Shown: piece after piece, positions 26,318 through 35,652 of the stretch
How positions within the stretch are numbered: the first letter of the stretch is position 1
How the letters are laid out: each line of letters begins with the position of its first letter
DNA from: Acidobacteriota bacterium
GTDB taxonomy: Bacteria; Acidobacteriota; Aminicenantia; S016-38
Assembly (NCBI GenBank): GCA_015486055.1
Contig: WFSJ01000057.1
Span: 1-48,414 of the forward strand
Direction: 5' to 3'
DNA: 48,414 nucleotides
The notes under the pieces: model-generated
What the model was told of the DNA's origin: nothing
Seen by the model: the letters and a program-made list of their open reading frames with translations, nothing else
The model's database searches: none
Position numbers and translations under genes: made by a program

Positions 26318-27174
26318 AGAGTTTATTTAGGAAATTCGTTTTAAATAACTTCTGGCTGAAGCTTTTTTCATTTTCTTTGGCCTTACTCCTTTGGGTTGTT
26401 ATCTCAGGAGAGAAGAAACAGATGATTGAGATAATGGTTAACACCCAGATAGGGTTCCAGAATCTTCCAAATAACCTTGAAATAATCAGCTTTTCTCCCA
26501 AGCAAGCCAGGGTGAGACTCAAGGTTCAGAAAAACTTACAGTTCTCAGTGAATTCAAGGACTGTTTCCCTGAGGGTCGATTTGTTAAATGCAAAAGAGGG
26601 TGAGGAGATATTCCCCTTAAGAAAGGATCTTGTGGTATATCCTGTTCCTGCAAAGGTTCAGAGTATATCACCTTCCTTTGTAAAAGTAAATTTAGAGGCG
26701 ATTGTAAGAAAGACAGTGAGGATAAAGCCTGTTCTAATAGGAACTCCGCCAAAATGGCTGATTTACAAAGGTTATAAGTTCAATCCTAATGTTGCAGTGA
26801 TTTCAGGCACCAGACACAGGATGCAGAACATAAGAATGGTTTATTCTGAACCATTTAACTTATCAAATGTAGAGATAGACAGGGCATTTAAGTTAAATTT
26901 AATTCCACCAAGGGAAGATATTTCAATAATTAGCCCTGAGGATGGTGCTATTCTCCTGAATTTTATAGGGCAGGAGAAGGAGCTTAAAAAGGATATAAGG
27001 GGTGAAAAAGAGAAATATAAAATTTGGGTGAGAGTTGAGGGACCTTACAGAATTGCAAATGCTCTTGACAAGTCAATAATACTGGAAATCAGGAGGAAAG
27101 GGAAAGCCTTTGTTCCTATTCTTAATTTGCCTGAAGGGGTAAAATTAGTAAAATATAGGATCTGGAGAAAATGA
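26314..27174 (+). CDS. cdaR: YbbR/CdaR-like regulator of the diadenylate cyclase
   Basis: A 286-residue protein with an N-terminal membrane span (about 12-31, FWLKLFSFSLALLLWVV) and an extracytoplasmic part of about three YbbR repeats (e.g. EIMVNTQIGFQNLPNNLEI, VKVNLEAIVRKTVRIKP, KIWVRVEGPYRIANAL). In Firmicutes CdaR binds CdaA across the membrane and tunes c-di-AMP output. Here it overlaps cdaA by 4 nt and glmM by 4 nt. The repeats are recognisable from spacing and hydrophobic pattern, and the neighbours make the call safe. Confidence 0.86.
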   Translation: MKSLFRKFVLNNFWLKLFSFSLALLLWVVISGEKKQMIEIMVNTQIGFQNLPNNLEIISFSPKQARVRLKVQKNLQFSVNSRTVSLRVDLLNAKEGEEIFPLRKDLVVYPVPAKVQSISPSFVKVNLEAIVRKTVRIKPVLIGTPPKWLIYKGYKFNPNVAVISGTRHRMQNIRMVYSEPFNLSNVEIDRAFKLNLIPPREDISIISPEDGAILLNFIGQEKELKKDIRGEKEKYKIWVRVEGPYRIANALDKSIILEIRRKGKAFVPILNLPEGVKLVKYRIWRK

Positions 27175-28490
27175 GACTTTTCGGAACAGATGGAATTAGA
27201 GGCAAACCCTGGGAAGAACCCTTAGATAGGGATACTATAATAAAAATTGGATATGTAGTAGCCAAAAGATATCCTAAGATGCTTTTGATCAGGGATACAA
27301 GAAATACAGGGGAGGAGATAGAAAAATTTCTCTCGTTTGGTATTGGCGAAGCAGGGGGAGAAGCAATAAGTTCGGGAGTGCTTCCCACTTCTTCTCTTTC
27401 TTTTCTGGTCCCAAAATTCGGATTCTCAGGGGGAATCTCAATTTCAGCCTCTCATAATCCATTCTGGGATAATGGTATAAAGATATTTGGACCGAAGGGG
27501 AAGAAACTTTCCGAAAGAGAAGAGATGGAAATTGAGGAGGAAATACTGTCCTTAAAGCTTCTTAGAGTGAAAAGGTCACGCTTGAAGAGGAAGAATTTTC
27601 AGGAGGAATATGAAAATTTCTTGGTGAAATTGGTGGAAGGGGATTTCAAAGGCCTAAAAGTTGTTCTTGATAGTGGAAATGGAGCAAATTACATTGTAGC
27701 AAAAGAAGTTTTCTCAAGATTAGGAGCAACAGTGAAGGATATAGGGGAGAAGCCTGATGGGAGGAATATAAATATAACAGGGGCAATAAAACCCTCCAAG
27801 CTATCCTGGAAAGTAAAATCAAAGGGAGCTTTTATAGGTTTTGGATACGATGGAGACGGGGATAGATGTATATGGGTTGACGAAAAGGGAAGAGTTCTGA
27901 GCGGTGACCATACATTATATCTTTTCTCAAGGGATTTTTCAGAGAACAAAAAAGTCTGGAATAAATTAGTCATAGGGACAATAATGTCCAATCTTGCACT
28001 TGAAAAGGAGCTGAGGAAAATGGGGGTGAACTTCCTGAGGACAAAGGTTGGAGATAGATACGTGCTGAAAGAAATGGAGAGGAGAAAATCCATACTTGGA
28101 GGGGAACAATCTGGTCATACCATATTCAGAGAGCATCTTTCAACAGGAGATGGACTTCTAACCTCCCTATTGATATTATCAACCTTGCTGAGGAGAGGGG
28201 AAAAACCATCGGTTTGGTATAAGATGCTCAAACCTTTTCCACAATGTGACATGAATTTGCCTGTGAGAAGGAAGGAAAACTTAAAAAGAATAAAAGGATT
28301 CTCTGAAGCAGTGGAAAATATTAAAAGGAGGTTCAAGGGTATGTACTTTGTCGTAAGATTCTCAGGAACAGAAAACCTTTTAAGATTGATGGTTCAGGGA
28401 AAAGATAAGGAAAAAGCGGCAGAGGCTATAAGAGAACTTTCTGAGGGAATAAAAGAAATTCTTAAAAAGGAAAAAATTTTGGAGGAATAA
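27171..28490 (+). CDS. glmM: phosphoglucosamine mutase GlmM
   Basis: A 439-residue phosphohexomutase converting glucosamine-6-P to glucosamine-1-P for UDP-GlcNAc, feeding both peptidoglycan and lipid A. Motifs: [11 protein letters not shown] at the N-terminus, the phosphoserine loop [15 protein letters not shown] with S94, the metal site GYDGDGDR (about 221-228), substrate loop GGEQSGH (about 308-314) and phosphate loop [10 protein letters not shown] near the C-terminus. Overlaps cdaR by 4 nt. In other bacteria GlmM binds and inhibits CdaA, tying wall precursor synthesis to c-di-AMP. Confidence 0.95.
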   Translation: MRLFGTDGIRGKPWEEPLDRDTIIKIGYVVAKRYPKMLLIRDTRNTGEEIEKFLSFGIGEAGGEAISSGVLPTSSLSFLVPKFGFSGGISISASHNPFWDNGIKIFGPKGKKLSEREEMEIEEEILSLKLLRVKRSRLKRKNFQEEYENFLVKLVEGDFKGLKVVLDSGNGANYIVAKEVFSRLGATVKDIGEKPDGRNINITGAIKPSKLSWKVKSKGAFIGFGYDGDGDRCIWVDEKGRVLSGDHTLYLFSRDFSENKKVWNKLVIGTIMSNLALEKELRKMGVNFLRTKVGDRYVLKEMERRKSILGGEQSGHTIFREHLSTGDGLLTSLLILSTLLRRGEKPSVWYKMLKPFPQCDMNLPVRRKENLKRIKGFSEAVENIKRRFKGMYFVVRFSGTENLLRLMVQGKDKEKAAEAIRELSEGIKEILKKEKILEE

Positions 28491-28491
28491 T

Positions 28492-29202
28492 ATGAAGCTC
28501 GGAGTCAATTTAGATCATATTGGAACTATAAGGGAAGTGAGAAAGGCGAAGGAACCCGATCCTGTTCAAGCAGCCCTTCTTGCAGAACTTGGTGGTGCAG
28601 ATGGCATAACTGTTCATCTGCGGGGCGATAAGAGACATATAAAGGAAAGGGATGTTGAGCTTCTAAGAAAGGTTGTAAAGACAAGGCTAAATCTCGAGAT
28701 GGCAGCTACAGAACAGGCAGCAGAGTTAGCCTTGAGGTTTATGCCCGATCAAGCAACCCTTGTTCCCGAAAGGAGAGAGGAAGTGACAACAGAAGGAGGA
28801 CTTGATGTAATACTCCAGGGAGAATTCATAAAGCCACAGATTTCCAATCTTCTATCTGCCGGTATAGAGGTTTCCATTTTCGTGGACCCGGACCCTGACC
28901 AGGTAAGAGCCTGTGCAAAGGTCGGAGTCAGAGCCATTGAGATAAACACGGGAAAATACGCAGATGGGGAAAACCCTGAAAGGGAGTTAGAAAACATTGA
29001 AAAATCTGCAAAACTTGCTTGTAAGCTTGGACTGAGGGTTCTGGCAGGACACGGTCTTAATTACCGGAATGTTACGCCAATTGTCAGGGTAGAAGAAATT
29101 GAAGAATTAAATATAGGACATTCCATAATCTCAAGGGCTGTTTATGTTGGTTTGGAAAGAGCTGTAAGGGAAATGAAGGAGTTAGTAGGGAAATACAGAT
29201 GA
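28492..29202 (+). CDS. pdxJ: pyridoxine 5'-phosphate synthase PdxJ
   Basis: A 236-residue TIM-barrel enzyme that closes the pyridoxine ring from 1-deoxyxylulose-5-P and aminoacetone-P in the DXP-dependent vitamin B6 route. It is strongly conserved: [91 protein letters not shown] and [14 protein letters not shown]. An SD GGAGG overlaps the end of glmM; 1 nt separates the genes. The ackA ATG overlaps its stop by 4 nt. Confidence 0.96.
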   Translation: MKLGVNLDHIGTIREVRKAKEPDPVQAALLAELGGADGITVHLRGDKRHIKERDVELLRKVVKTRLNLEMAATEQAAELALRFMPDQATLVPERREEVTTEGGLDVILQGEFIKPQISNLLSAGIEVSIFVDPDPDQVRACAKVGVRAIEINTGKYADGENPERELENIEKSAKLACKLGLRVLAGHGLNYRNVTPIVRVEEIEELNIGHSIISRAVYVGLERAVREMKELVGKYR

Positions 29203-30410
29203 AGATTCTGGTCCTTAACACGGGAAGTTCCTCTGTCAAATACCAAGTTATAGAAATGGAGGGAGAGGTAGTGCTTGCTAAAGGGATTGTGGAGAGAATA
29301 GGCCTTCCAGGCTCAAGACTTAAACACAGAAAAGGAACGGATGATGTTGTAGTTGAGAAGGATGTAAAGGACCACAATGAAGCTATAAACCTTATATTCA
29401 CCTATCTTACCCACGAAGAATATGGAGTAATAAGTAGCCCTGAGGAGATAGATGCAGTTGGCCACAGGGTTGTCCATGGAGGAGAGAAATTTACTTCCTC
29501 TGTGCTCATAACAGATGAAGTGCTCGAAATGATAAGGGACTGTATCCCTCTTGCTCCTCTTCATAATCCCGCAAACCTTGCGGGAATAGAGGCCATAAAG
29601 AGGGCTCTTCCGCAAGTTCCTATGGTTGCAGTCTTTGATACCGCGTTTCACCAGACGATGCTTCCCTTTAGCTATATGTACGCTTTGCCCTATGAGCTAT
29701 ATGAGAAATATAAAATAAGAAGATACGGATTCCACGGCACATCTCATAGATATGTTTCCCAGAAAGCCGCACGGCTGATGGGGGAAAGGATAGAGAGGTT
29801 GAAAATAATAACAGTTCACCTTGGAAACGGAGCTTCAATGGCAGCGATAAAATTTGGGAAATCAATAGACACGACAATGGGTTATACTCCACTTGAAGGA
29901 CTTTATATGGGCACAAGGTGTGGGAACCTTGACCCTGCAATTCCTTTAGCCATACAAAGGGAATTGAAGATAAATTATACCCAAGTTGACCATCTCCTGA
30001 ACAAGAAGAGCGGAATGATAGGAATTTCAGGTCTGTCATCGGATATGAGAGATCTTGAAGAAGCATCATCTAAGGGGAACCAGAGAGCAAAGCTTGCCCT
30101 GGAAATGTACACTTACATGGTAAAAAAATACATAGGGGCATATTCTGCTGCCATGGGAGGGCTGGATGTTCTCGTTTTTACTGCCGGGATAGGGGAAAAT
30201 TCCTCCTTCGTAAGGGAGAAAAGCTGTGAAGGGCTGAATTACCTTGGGGTTGTCATTGACAAAGAGAGGAACAGAGAAGTTGTAGGCGGAAAAGAAGGGG
30301 AAATATCAAGTAAAGGATCAAAAATAAAGGTTCTTGTTGTGCCAACAAACGAAGAACTTGTAATAGCGAGGGATACGAAGGCCATAATGGACGGTAAGAC
30401 CCCGGACTAA
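29199..30410 (+). CDS. ackA: acetate kinase
   Basis: A 403-residue acetate kinase of normal length interconverting acetate plus ATP with acetyl phosphate plus ADP. Visible motifs: [80 protein letters not shown] and [14 protein letters not shown]. No pta gene is adjacent, so it is unclear whether it works in acetate production or activation; acetate-yielding fermentation is plausible. It overlaps pdxJ by 4 nt. Its stop lies 2 nt from the convergent mutL stop. Confidence 0.97.
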   Translation: MKILVLNTGSSSVKYQVIEMEGEVVLAKGIVERIGLPGSRLKHRKGTDDVVVEKDVKDHNEAINLIFTYLTHEEYGVISSPEEIDAVGHRVVHGGEKFTSSVLITDEVLEMIRDCIPLAPLHNPANLAGIEAIKRALPQVPMVAVFDTAFHQTMLPFSYMYALPYELYEKYKIRRYGFHGTSHRYVSQKAARLMGERIERLKIITVHLGNGASMAAIKFGKSIDTTMGYTPLEGLYMGTRCGNLDPAIPLAIQRELKINYTQVDHLLNKKSGMIGISGLSSDMRDLEEASSKGNQRAKLALEMYTYMVKKYIGAYSAAMGGLDVLVFTAGIGENSSFVREKSCEGLNYLGVVIDKERNREVVGGKEGEISSKGSKIKVLVVPTNEELVIARDTKAIMDGKTPD

Positions 30411-30412
30411 GT

Positions 30413-32017
30413 TTATTTGTCCTTTCTTCCCACCATTTTTCCTATCTCGTTCCAGGTCAATTTGACCATGGTTGGCCTTCCATGGGGACATAACTCAGGA
30501 GCTTCAAGAGCGAAAATTTCATCAACTATGCTTTTCATTCTTTCAGGGGAAAGCACCTGCCCTCTTTTTACAGCAGATTTACAGGCTATAGTAGCAAGCA
30601 CTTTATCCTTTCCTCTCAGAGCTTCAATAAAAGTTTTCTCAGCATCATCAAAATCAAGAAATACTGGTATTCCTTTTATTATTACACTATCACCAGAGAA
30701 GAGCTCAAAATCAAATCCTGCCTTTTTAAGTTCCTCCATTCTGGCATTGAAAAGGATCCTATCATCTTTACCAAGGTCTATAACAAAAGGGATAAGTAAG
30801 GGTTTGCTTGCTTCTTTCAACTTTTTCAGCCTTTCATATATAACTCTTTCTTCTGCATTGTGTTGATCTATTAGGTAAAGCCCATCCTGGTCTTCAACAA
30901 CTATGTAAAGATTCCTTATCTGACCGAGCACCCTTTTGTTTGTTTCATCTTTACCGAATTCAATCTCTTGGTTAAGCTTTTTCCCTGAGGTTTCCCCATA
31001 GAACTTGCCCCGTTCCATTACGAAAGTTTTAGTGGTGAAACTCTTCTTATTCCCTGAAACAGCCGTGGAAAAAAGGCGAAAGAGCACATCTTTGTTTTTG
31101 AATCTTACCTCTTTCTTTGAAGGATGAACATTTACATCGTAGCTATCCACTGGGGCCTTAACAAAGATGATTGCCTCAGGAAGTCTGGGTTTTTCCATTA
31201 TCTTTGAGTAGGAGTTGTTAAGAGCAATCGGAAATTCTCTGTTTTTTACAGGTCTTCCGTTGAGGAAAAAAATTTGAGATGGTCGCACTCTCCCGGCTGA
31301 AGGTACTGAGGAATAGCCGTAAAGTGAAAATTCCCCTGCTTCTGCTCTTATTTCCATAAGTGAGGATAGGAAGTTTTTTCCCATCACCTGCGATATCCTT
31401 TCTTTCAGAGAATTTACCCCTGGGAAATTAACAACCTCTCTACCATCCCTTATCATAACAAAATGGATAGAAGGTTTACTCAATGCTCCCTGCTGGAAAA
31501 TTTTCGTTATCTCTCTGAAAAGGGATGAGACTGATGGGAGAAATTTCTTCCTGGCAGGGAGGTTAAAGAAAAGGTCTCTTACCTCAACTGTCGTTCCCTC
31601 AGAGTGTGGGGATTGAAGAATTTCGTTCCTTTGCCCGCCTTCTGAAGTTATGGAGTATCCTTCCTTGCCTTTCCTTTTAGAGGTTATTTTCATTTTGCTT
31701 ACGGCAGCTATACTCGCAAGAGCTTCTCCCCTGAAACCAAAGGTCTTTATTCTACAAAGATCATCTTCATTCCTAATCTTGCTCGTAGAGAATCGCTCAA
31801 GAGCTAAGGGAAGGTCCTCAGGGAAGATGCCTTCTCCATTGTCCCTGAGAAGAATTTCTTTTAACCCTCCTTCCTTTATCTCTAAAGTTATGGAGTTTGC
31901 CCCTGCATCCATTGAATTTTCCATGAGTTCCTTAACTACTGAGGCTGGAGTTTCAATTACTTCTCCAGCTGCTATCTTTAGCTTAACTTTTTCCGGAAGA
32001 GATATAATTTTACCCAT
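30413..32017 (-). CDS. mutL: DNA mismatch repair protein MutL (endonuclease type)
   Basis: A 534-residue MutL. The N-terminal GHKL ATPase shows IAAGEVIETPASVVKELMENSMDAG, LRDNGEGI and KTFGFRGEALASIAAVS. The C-terminal domain has LIDQHNAEERVIYERL, equivalent to the DQHA(X)2E(X)4E metal site, plus ACKSAVKRGQ and CPHGRPTMV, all features of nicking MutL proteins in bacteria lacking MutH. It is on the short side because the linker between domains is brief. A TATAAT ends 8 nt before the ATG with no SD, so the transcript may be leaderless. mutS is not in this window. Confidence 0.95.
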   Translation of the reverse strand: MGKIISLPEKVKLKIAAGEVIETPASVVKELMENSMDAGANSITLEIKEGGLKEILLRDNGEGIFPEDLPLALERFSTSKIRNEDDLCRIKTFGFRGEALASIAAVSKMKITSKRKGKEGYSITSEGGQRNEILQSPHSEGTTVEVRDLFFNLPARKKFLPSVSSLFREITKIFQQGALSKPSIHFVMIRDGREVVNFPGVNSLKERISQVMGKNFLSSLMEIRAEAGEFSLYGYSSVPSAGRVRPSQIFFLNGRPVKNREFPIALNNSYSKIMEKPRLPEAIIFVKAPVDSYDVNVHPSKKEVRFKNKDVLFRLFSTAVSGNKKSFTTKTFVMERGKFYGETSGKKLNQEIEFGKDETNKRVLGQIRNLYIVVEDQDGLYLIDQHNAEERVIYERLKKLKEASKPLLIPFVIDLGKDDRILFNARMEELKKAGFDFELFSGDSVIIKGIPVFLDFDDAEKTFIEALRGKDKVLATIACKSAVKRGQVLSPERMKSIVDEIFALEAPELCPHGRPTMVKLTWNEIGKMVGRKDK

Positions 32018-32024
32018 CTTCTAA

Positions 32025-32053
32025 ATTATATTAGACTTTTAAAGCAATGAAAA
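32025..32053 (-). promoter_or_regulatory. putative mutL promoter giving a leaderless mRNA
   Basis: On the minus strand TTTTCA (32048-32053) and a perfect TATAAT (32025-32030) are 17 nt apart. The -10 box ends only 7 nt from the mutL ATG (32017), so transcription would start at or next to the start codon. A TATATT for the divergent lipoprotein gene overlaps it on the plus strand (32027-32032), so the two promoters would compete for the same DNA. Confidence 0.35.
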
Positions 32054-33063
32054 AAGTCCTCCTTTTATTTATTCTTCTTATTCCATCATGTGCACCGAGG
32101 ATAACTCCTCAAGAATTTTCTTTTCCCCTTAATGAAAAAAAGAGGATTGAGCTTGAGGGAAGCCCTGTATCTTTTAGAGATGGACTATGTATAACTGATA
32201 AAGGTTGGTCTGCGGATATCAAAAATGATAGGGTGAGCTTTGGATACAAGGCCCAAGCTATAAGTCTTCCTAAGAGGCCCGAGAAAATAAAGGGAACGAA
32301 GGGAAATGTCTGGGGAAAACTCATGGAGGGGGATAGAATTTATTTTGGCACTGATACAGGATTCTTATACTGTATGAGGAGAAGGAAAACCCTATGGAAA
32401 AGAAGAATAGGAGGAGGGGTGGTTTCCTCCCCAGCAATGCTTAAGAATTTGGTATTATTTTCATCCCTTGATGGTCATATATACTGTTTGAAGAAAACGA
32501 CGGGATCAATTCTATGGATAAAGGACCTTCCAGGAAGGGGAAAATTCAGTCCTATAGTGATAGGTGAGGTAATTTTAATTCCTTCCCTCTCCAATAAGAT
32601 AATAGGACTGGACGAAAAGGGGAATAAGGAAGGGGAATTTGAAATAGATGGGACCCTTAGATTTCCCCTCTATAGGCTTGGAAACTCTATGGTGGCCGTA
32701 AGCTATGATTGGGAAGATGAAAAAACTATAATTCAGGAATTAGAAAAAAAATTTGGTGTTGAGATAACCTTTGAGCCTGAATCCCCTATAAACCTGAATG
32801 ATACAGTGGAAATAACGGCGAAAACCTATGGATTTTCAAGCCCTGTGGTTGAGTTCTTAGTGGATGGGAAATCCGTGCAGGAAGGAGAGGAGAAAAAACT
32901 TATGTGGATGGCAGAGAAAGCTGGGGAACATAGGATTAAAGTTATAGCAAAGGGAGCCGAAGGGGAAAAAGAGGCAGAGGAAACTCTAAATGTTTTGGAC
33001 CCTGAGGAGGAATGGTTGAAACAAGCTCTCAAGGTGAGGAAAAATTGCTATTGGAAGAGGTAG
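32047..33063 (+). CDS. PQQ-repeat lipoprotein with C-terminal Ig-like domain
   Basis: A 338-residue predicted lipoprotein: signal sequence ending in a lipobox-like IPSC with C15 as the lipidated residue. Beta-propeller-type PQQ repeats span about 85-230 (GDRIYFGTDTGFLYCM, SSLDGHIYCLKKTTGSILW, VILIPSLSNKIIGLD). An Ig-like module lies at about 240-320 (ITFEPESPINLNDTVEITAKT). It recalls BamB-like propellers but has fewer repeats and an extra Ig domain, so the BAM role is only a possibility. No clear SD precedes the ATG. The gene is divergent from mutL with 29 nt between, and followed after 17 nt by the TMTC-like gene. Confidence 0.72.
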   Translation: MKKVLLLFILLIPSCAPRITPQEFSFPLNEKKRIELEGSPVSFRDGLCITDKGWSADIKNDRVSFGYKAQAISLPKRPEKIKGTKGNVWGKLMEGDRIYFGTDTGFLYCMRRRKTLWKRRIGGGVVSSPAMLKNLVLFSSLDGHIYCLKKTTGSILWIKDLPGRGKFSPIVIGEVILIPSLSNKIIGLDEKGNKEGEFEIDGTLRFPLYRLGNSMVAVSYDWEDEKTIIQELEKKFGVEITFEPESPINLNDTVEITAKTYGFSSPVVEFLVDGKSVQEGEEKKLMWMAEKAGEHRIKVIAKGAEGEKEAEETLNVLDPEEEWLKQALKVRKNCYWKR

Positions 33064-33080
33064 TTTGTTAAAATAAACCA

Positions 33081-35141
33081 ATGAATGAAAGAAGGCTGAT
33101 CCTTCTCCTGGCTTTAGCCTTAATAACCGTCGTTCTTGCTATAAATATATCTCTTATAGGAGGGGGATTTCTCTGGGATGATTATCAGCTTGTTAGTTTT
33201 AACTCAAGGATAAGGTCTCTTAAAAACACCCCGAATTTTTTCACTAAAGGTTTTTGGGAAAATACGCAGAGAAATGGGAAAAGGGGAGGATATTACAGGC
33301 CCTTAATTCTTCTTTCATATGCAGTTGATTATCAGCTTTATAGATTGAGGCCGTGGGGATACCATCTTACAAATGTTTTGGTGCATATTTTTGTGGTGCT
33401 CCTTTCTTTCTTCCTGTTTTTGAAGCTTGAGAAAAGTACTCTGCTCGCTTTTGCATCGTCTCTCATATTTGGAGTAAGCCCGATTGTAAAGGAACCTGTT
33501 GGATGGGTAGCTGGAAGAACAGACCTTTTCGCCGCTTTTTTTGCGATATCCTCTCTTCTTGCCTTGGTAAGTTATCTCCAGAAGAAAAGCCTATGGAAAC
33601 TTGTAATTTTTTACTTGCTTTTTATCTTTTCCTTGCTGAGCAAAGAGAGTGCATACATTCTTCCCCTTTTGGTGCTGCTTATACTTCTGTATATGAATAA
33701 ATTTAAGGAGGGGCTAGTTCCGTGGCTCATTATGGATTTTATCTGGGGTACCTTCCTTTCTATTGCTTTATTTATCAGCTTAAAGCCAGGGAGTTTTTAT
33801 CCTCCAAGAGCATATAATTTCCCTTCTTATTCTCTGAAGGCTTTAGGTTATTATTTCTCAAGGATAATATTTCCTTATGATCTTCCCCCTGTTCCTGATT
33901 ACCCAACGATCTTTTCTTCCCTACCCCTCTTAATTCTTGGGGGAATTTTCCTGCTCCTTCTTTTAACCTTTCCATTTAAGCCCACGAGAAAGTTTGGGTT
34001 TTACATGTCAGCATCCTTCATTTGTTTAATTCCTGCTCTTGCTCCGATAATCCTGAGCTCTCCGACTCCCATTGCGAATAGATTCGCATATTTAAGCAGC
34101 ATCTTCTTGTACCCAGCAATATTTCTGTTCTTTAAAGCCCTTACAAATGAACGTCTCTCTTTTATCCTGCTCCTTCTTCTTGCCGTTCCTATTGGAAAGA
34201 ATTCAATGAGGATGAACAATTTATACACAAACGAAGGAATGTTCTGGACTAAAACCTATAGGCTTTCCCCAAATTCTGTAGTTGTTGGCTTGGACTATGG
34301 AATATATCTTGTTTCAGTTGAAAAATATGAAAAGGGATTGCAAATCTTGGACAGAGTTCTTGAGAGGGGGAACTTGCCCTTATCTGTATATATTCTCCTT
34401 TATAACTCTGAAGCAGCAGCCTATATTAAACTTGGGAAGGAGAAGAAAGGGGAGAGGATTCTCAAGGACCTTCTTAGATATCCGCTTATAATATCCAGAG
34501 ACTCTTATGAAGAGCTGCACACCTTCTATTTTTTAAGGGGGAATTTAAAAGCCTTGGAGGAACTTTCAAAAATGGCGATACGAAGGGAAAAAGACAATCC
34601 TGCATTCTACTCAGATCTTGCAAGGGCTCAAGCGCTTCAGGGCAAATTCAAAGAGGCTGAGGAAACACTAAAGAAGATAAAAAAGCATGGGGGGAAGAGG
34701 GGAGATATAAAAAATGCAGAGGGACTAATTGAATATATGCAGAGATTAAAGAAAAGAGCTGAAAAGGACAGATACGCAGAGGCGTTGTTTCTTTATATGG
34801 GTGGTGACCTTAAGAAAAGCGAGGAAAAAATCAATCGGCTCCTTCAGGAAGAGCCTGACAATAATTTTTATATGTTCCTTCTTTTCAGAATAAAAATGAA
34901 GGAAGGAGAAAAGGAAGAGGCCTCCAATATTCTTAAGTATCTTGAGGATAATTCAAGAGACTACAAGCTCCTCGGGGAAATCTTTAGATCTCTCTGGTAT
35001 ACCTTCGAGGAAAAAAGGATGGCAGCCAAAGTTCTTGAATATTCCCTTCGCAGGTTTCCAGATCAACCCAAGAAAAAGTTAAAATACTTATTACTGGAGA
35101 ATATAAGAGAAGAATTAAATGGAGGAGAAAATGGAACTTAG
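33081..35141 (+). CDS. TMTC-like membrane protein with TPR repeats (GT-C fold)
   Basis: A 686-residue protein. The N-terminal half (about 5-390) has roughly ten membrane spans and early acidic motif FLWDDYQL (D33, D34), then YYRPLILLSYAVDYQL...WGYHLTNVLVHI and VKEPVGWVAGRTDLFAAFF. These match DUF1736/TMTC proteins, GT-C-type O-mannosyltransferase relatives using lipid-linked sugars. The C-terminal 290 residues are TPR-like helices (e.g. NSVVVGLDYGIYLVSVEKYEKGL, NPAFYSDLARAQALQGKFKEAEETL). It may glycosylate exported proteins, but bacterial members are uncharacterised. The 3' end overlaps the apt SD region. Confidence 0.75.
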   Translation: MNERRLILLLALALITVVLAINISLIGGGFLWDDYQLVSFNSRIRSLKNTPNFFTKGFWENTQRNGKRGGYYRPLILLSYAVDYQLYRLRPWGYHLTNVLVHIFVVLLSFFLFLKLEKSTLLAFASSLIFGVSPIVKEPVGWVAGRTDLFAAFFAISSLLALVSYLQKKSLWKLVIFYLLFIFSLLSKESAYILPLLVLLILLYMNKFKEGLVPWLIMDFIWGTFLSIALFISLKPGSFYPPRAYNFPSYSLKALGYYFSRIIFPYDLPPVPDYPTIFSSLPLLILGGIFLLLLLTFPFKPTRKFGFYMSASFICLIPALAPIILSSPTPIANRFAYLSSIFLYPAIFLFFKALTNERLSFILLLLLAVPIGKNSMRMNNLYTNEGMFWTKTYRLSPNSVVVGLDYGIYLVSVEKYEKGLQILDRVLERGNLPLSVYILLYNSEAAAYIKLGKEKKGERILKDLLRYPLIISRDSYEELHTFYFLRGNLKALEELSKMAIRREKDNPAFYSDLARAQALQGKFKEAEETLKKIKKHGGKRGDIKNAEGLIEYMQRLKKRAEKDRYAEALFLYMGGDLKKSEEKINRLLQEEPDNNFYMFLLFRIKMKEGEKEEASNILKYLEDNSRDYKLLGEIFRSLWYTFEEKRMAAKVLEYSLRRFPDQPKKKLKYLLLENIREELNGGENGT

Positions 35142-35643
35142 GAATTTCATCAGAGATGTGCCTGATTTTCCCAAGGAAGGGATAGTCTTTAAGGATATAA
35201 CCCCTCTTCTCCTGGATGGAGAAGCCTTCAGAGCAGCTGTTAATGAAATGCTGTCCCCTTACAGGAACTCAGATTTTGATAGAATTCTGGCAATAGAATC
35301 AAGGGGGTTTATTTTTGGTGCAGCGATGGCATGTTCCCTTGGTAAAGGGTTAATAATAGCCAGAAAAAGGGGGAAACTTCCGTGGAATAAGAAAAGAGTC
35401 AGCTATTCTCTTGAATATGGGGAGGAAATATTGGAGGTCCATGAGGATTCCATTGCTTCAGGAGATAGGATATTGATCGTTGATGACCTTATAGCAACAG
35501 GGGGAACCGCAAAGGCCATGGCTGAACTTGTGGAAGAAATGGGGGGAACTGTGGTAGGATTTTCATTTCTCATAGAATTAACATTTCTTAAGGGAAGGGA
35601 AGCTCTGAATGGCTACAGGGTAAATGCAACAATAAAATTCTAA
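35131..35643 (+). CDS. apt: adenine phosphoribosyltransferase
   Basis: A 170-residue type I phosphoribosyltransferase salvaging adenine to AMP with PRPP. MELRNFIRDVPDFPKEGIVFKDITPLL is the Apt opening; AIESRGFIFGAAMA, the flexible loop RKRGKLPWNKK and the PRPP motif ILIVDDLIATGGTAKAM follow. I start at ATG 35131 because GGAGGA sits 4 nt upstream. An in-frame ATG at 35119 would put that SD inside the gene. It overlaps the end of the TPR protein by 11 nt. Confidence 0.95.
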   Translation: MELRNFIRDVPDFPKEGIVFKDITPLLLDGEAFRAAVNEMLSPYRNSDFDRILAIESRGFIFGAAMACSLGKGLIIARKRGKLPWNKKRVSYSLEYGEEILEVHEDSIASGDRILIVDDLIATGGTAKAMAELVEEMGGTVVGFSFLIELTFLKGREALNGYRVNATIKF

Positions 35644-35652
35644 GGAGGAAAC

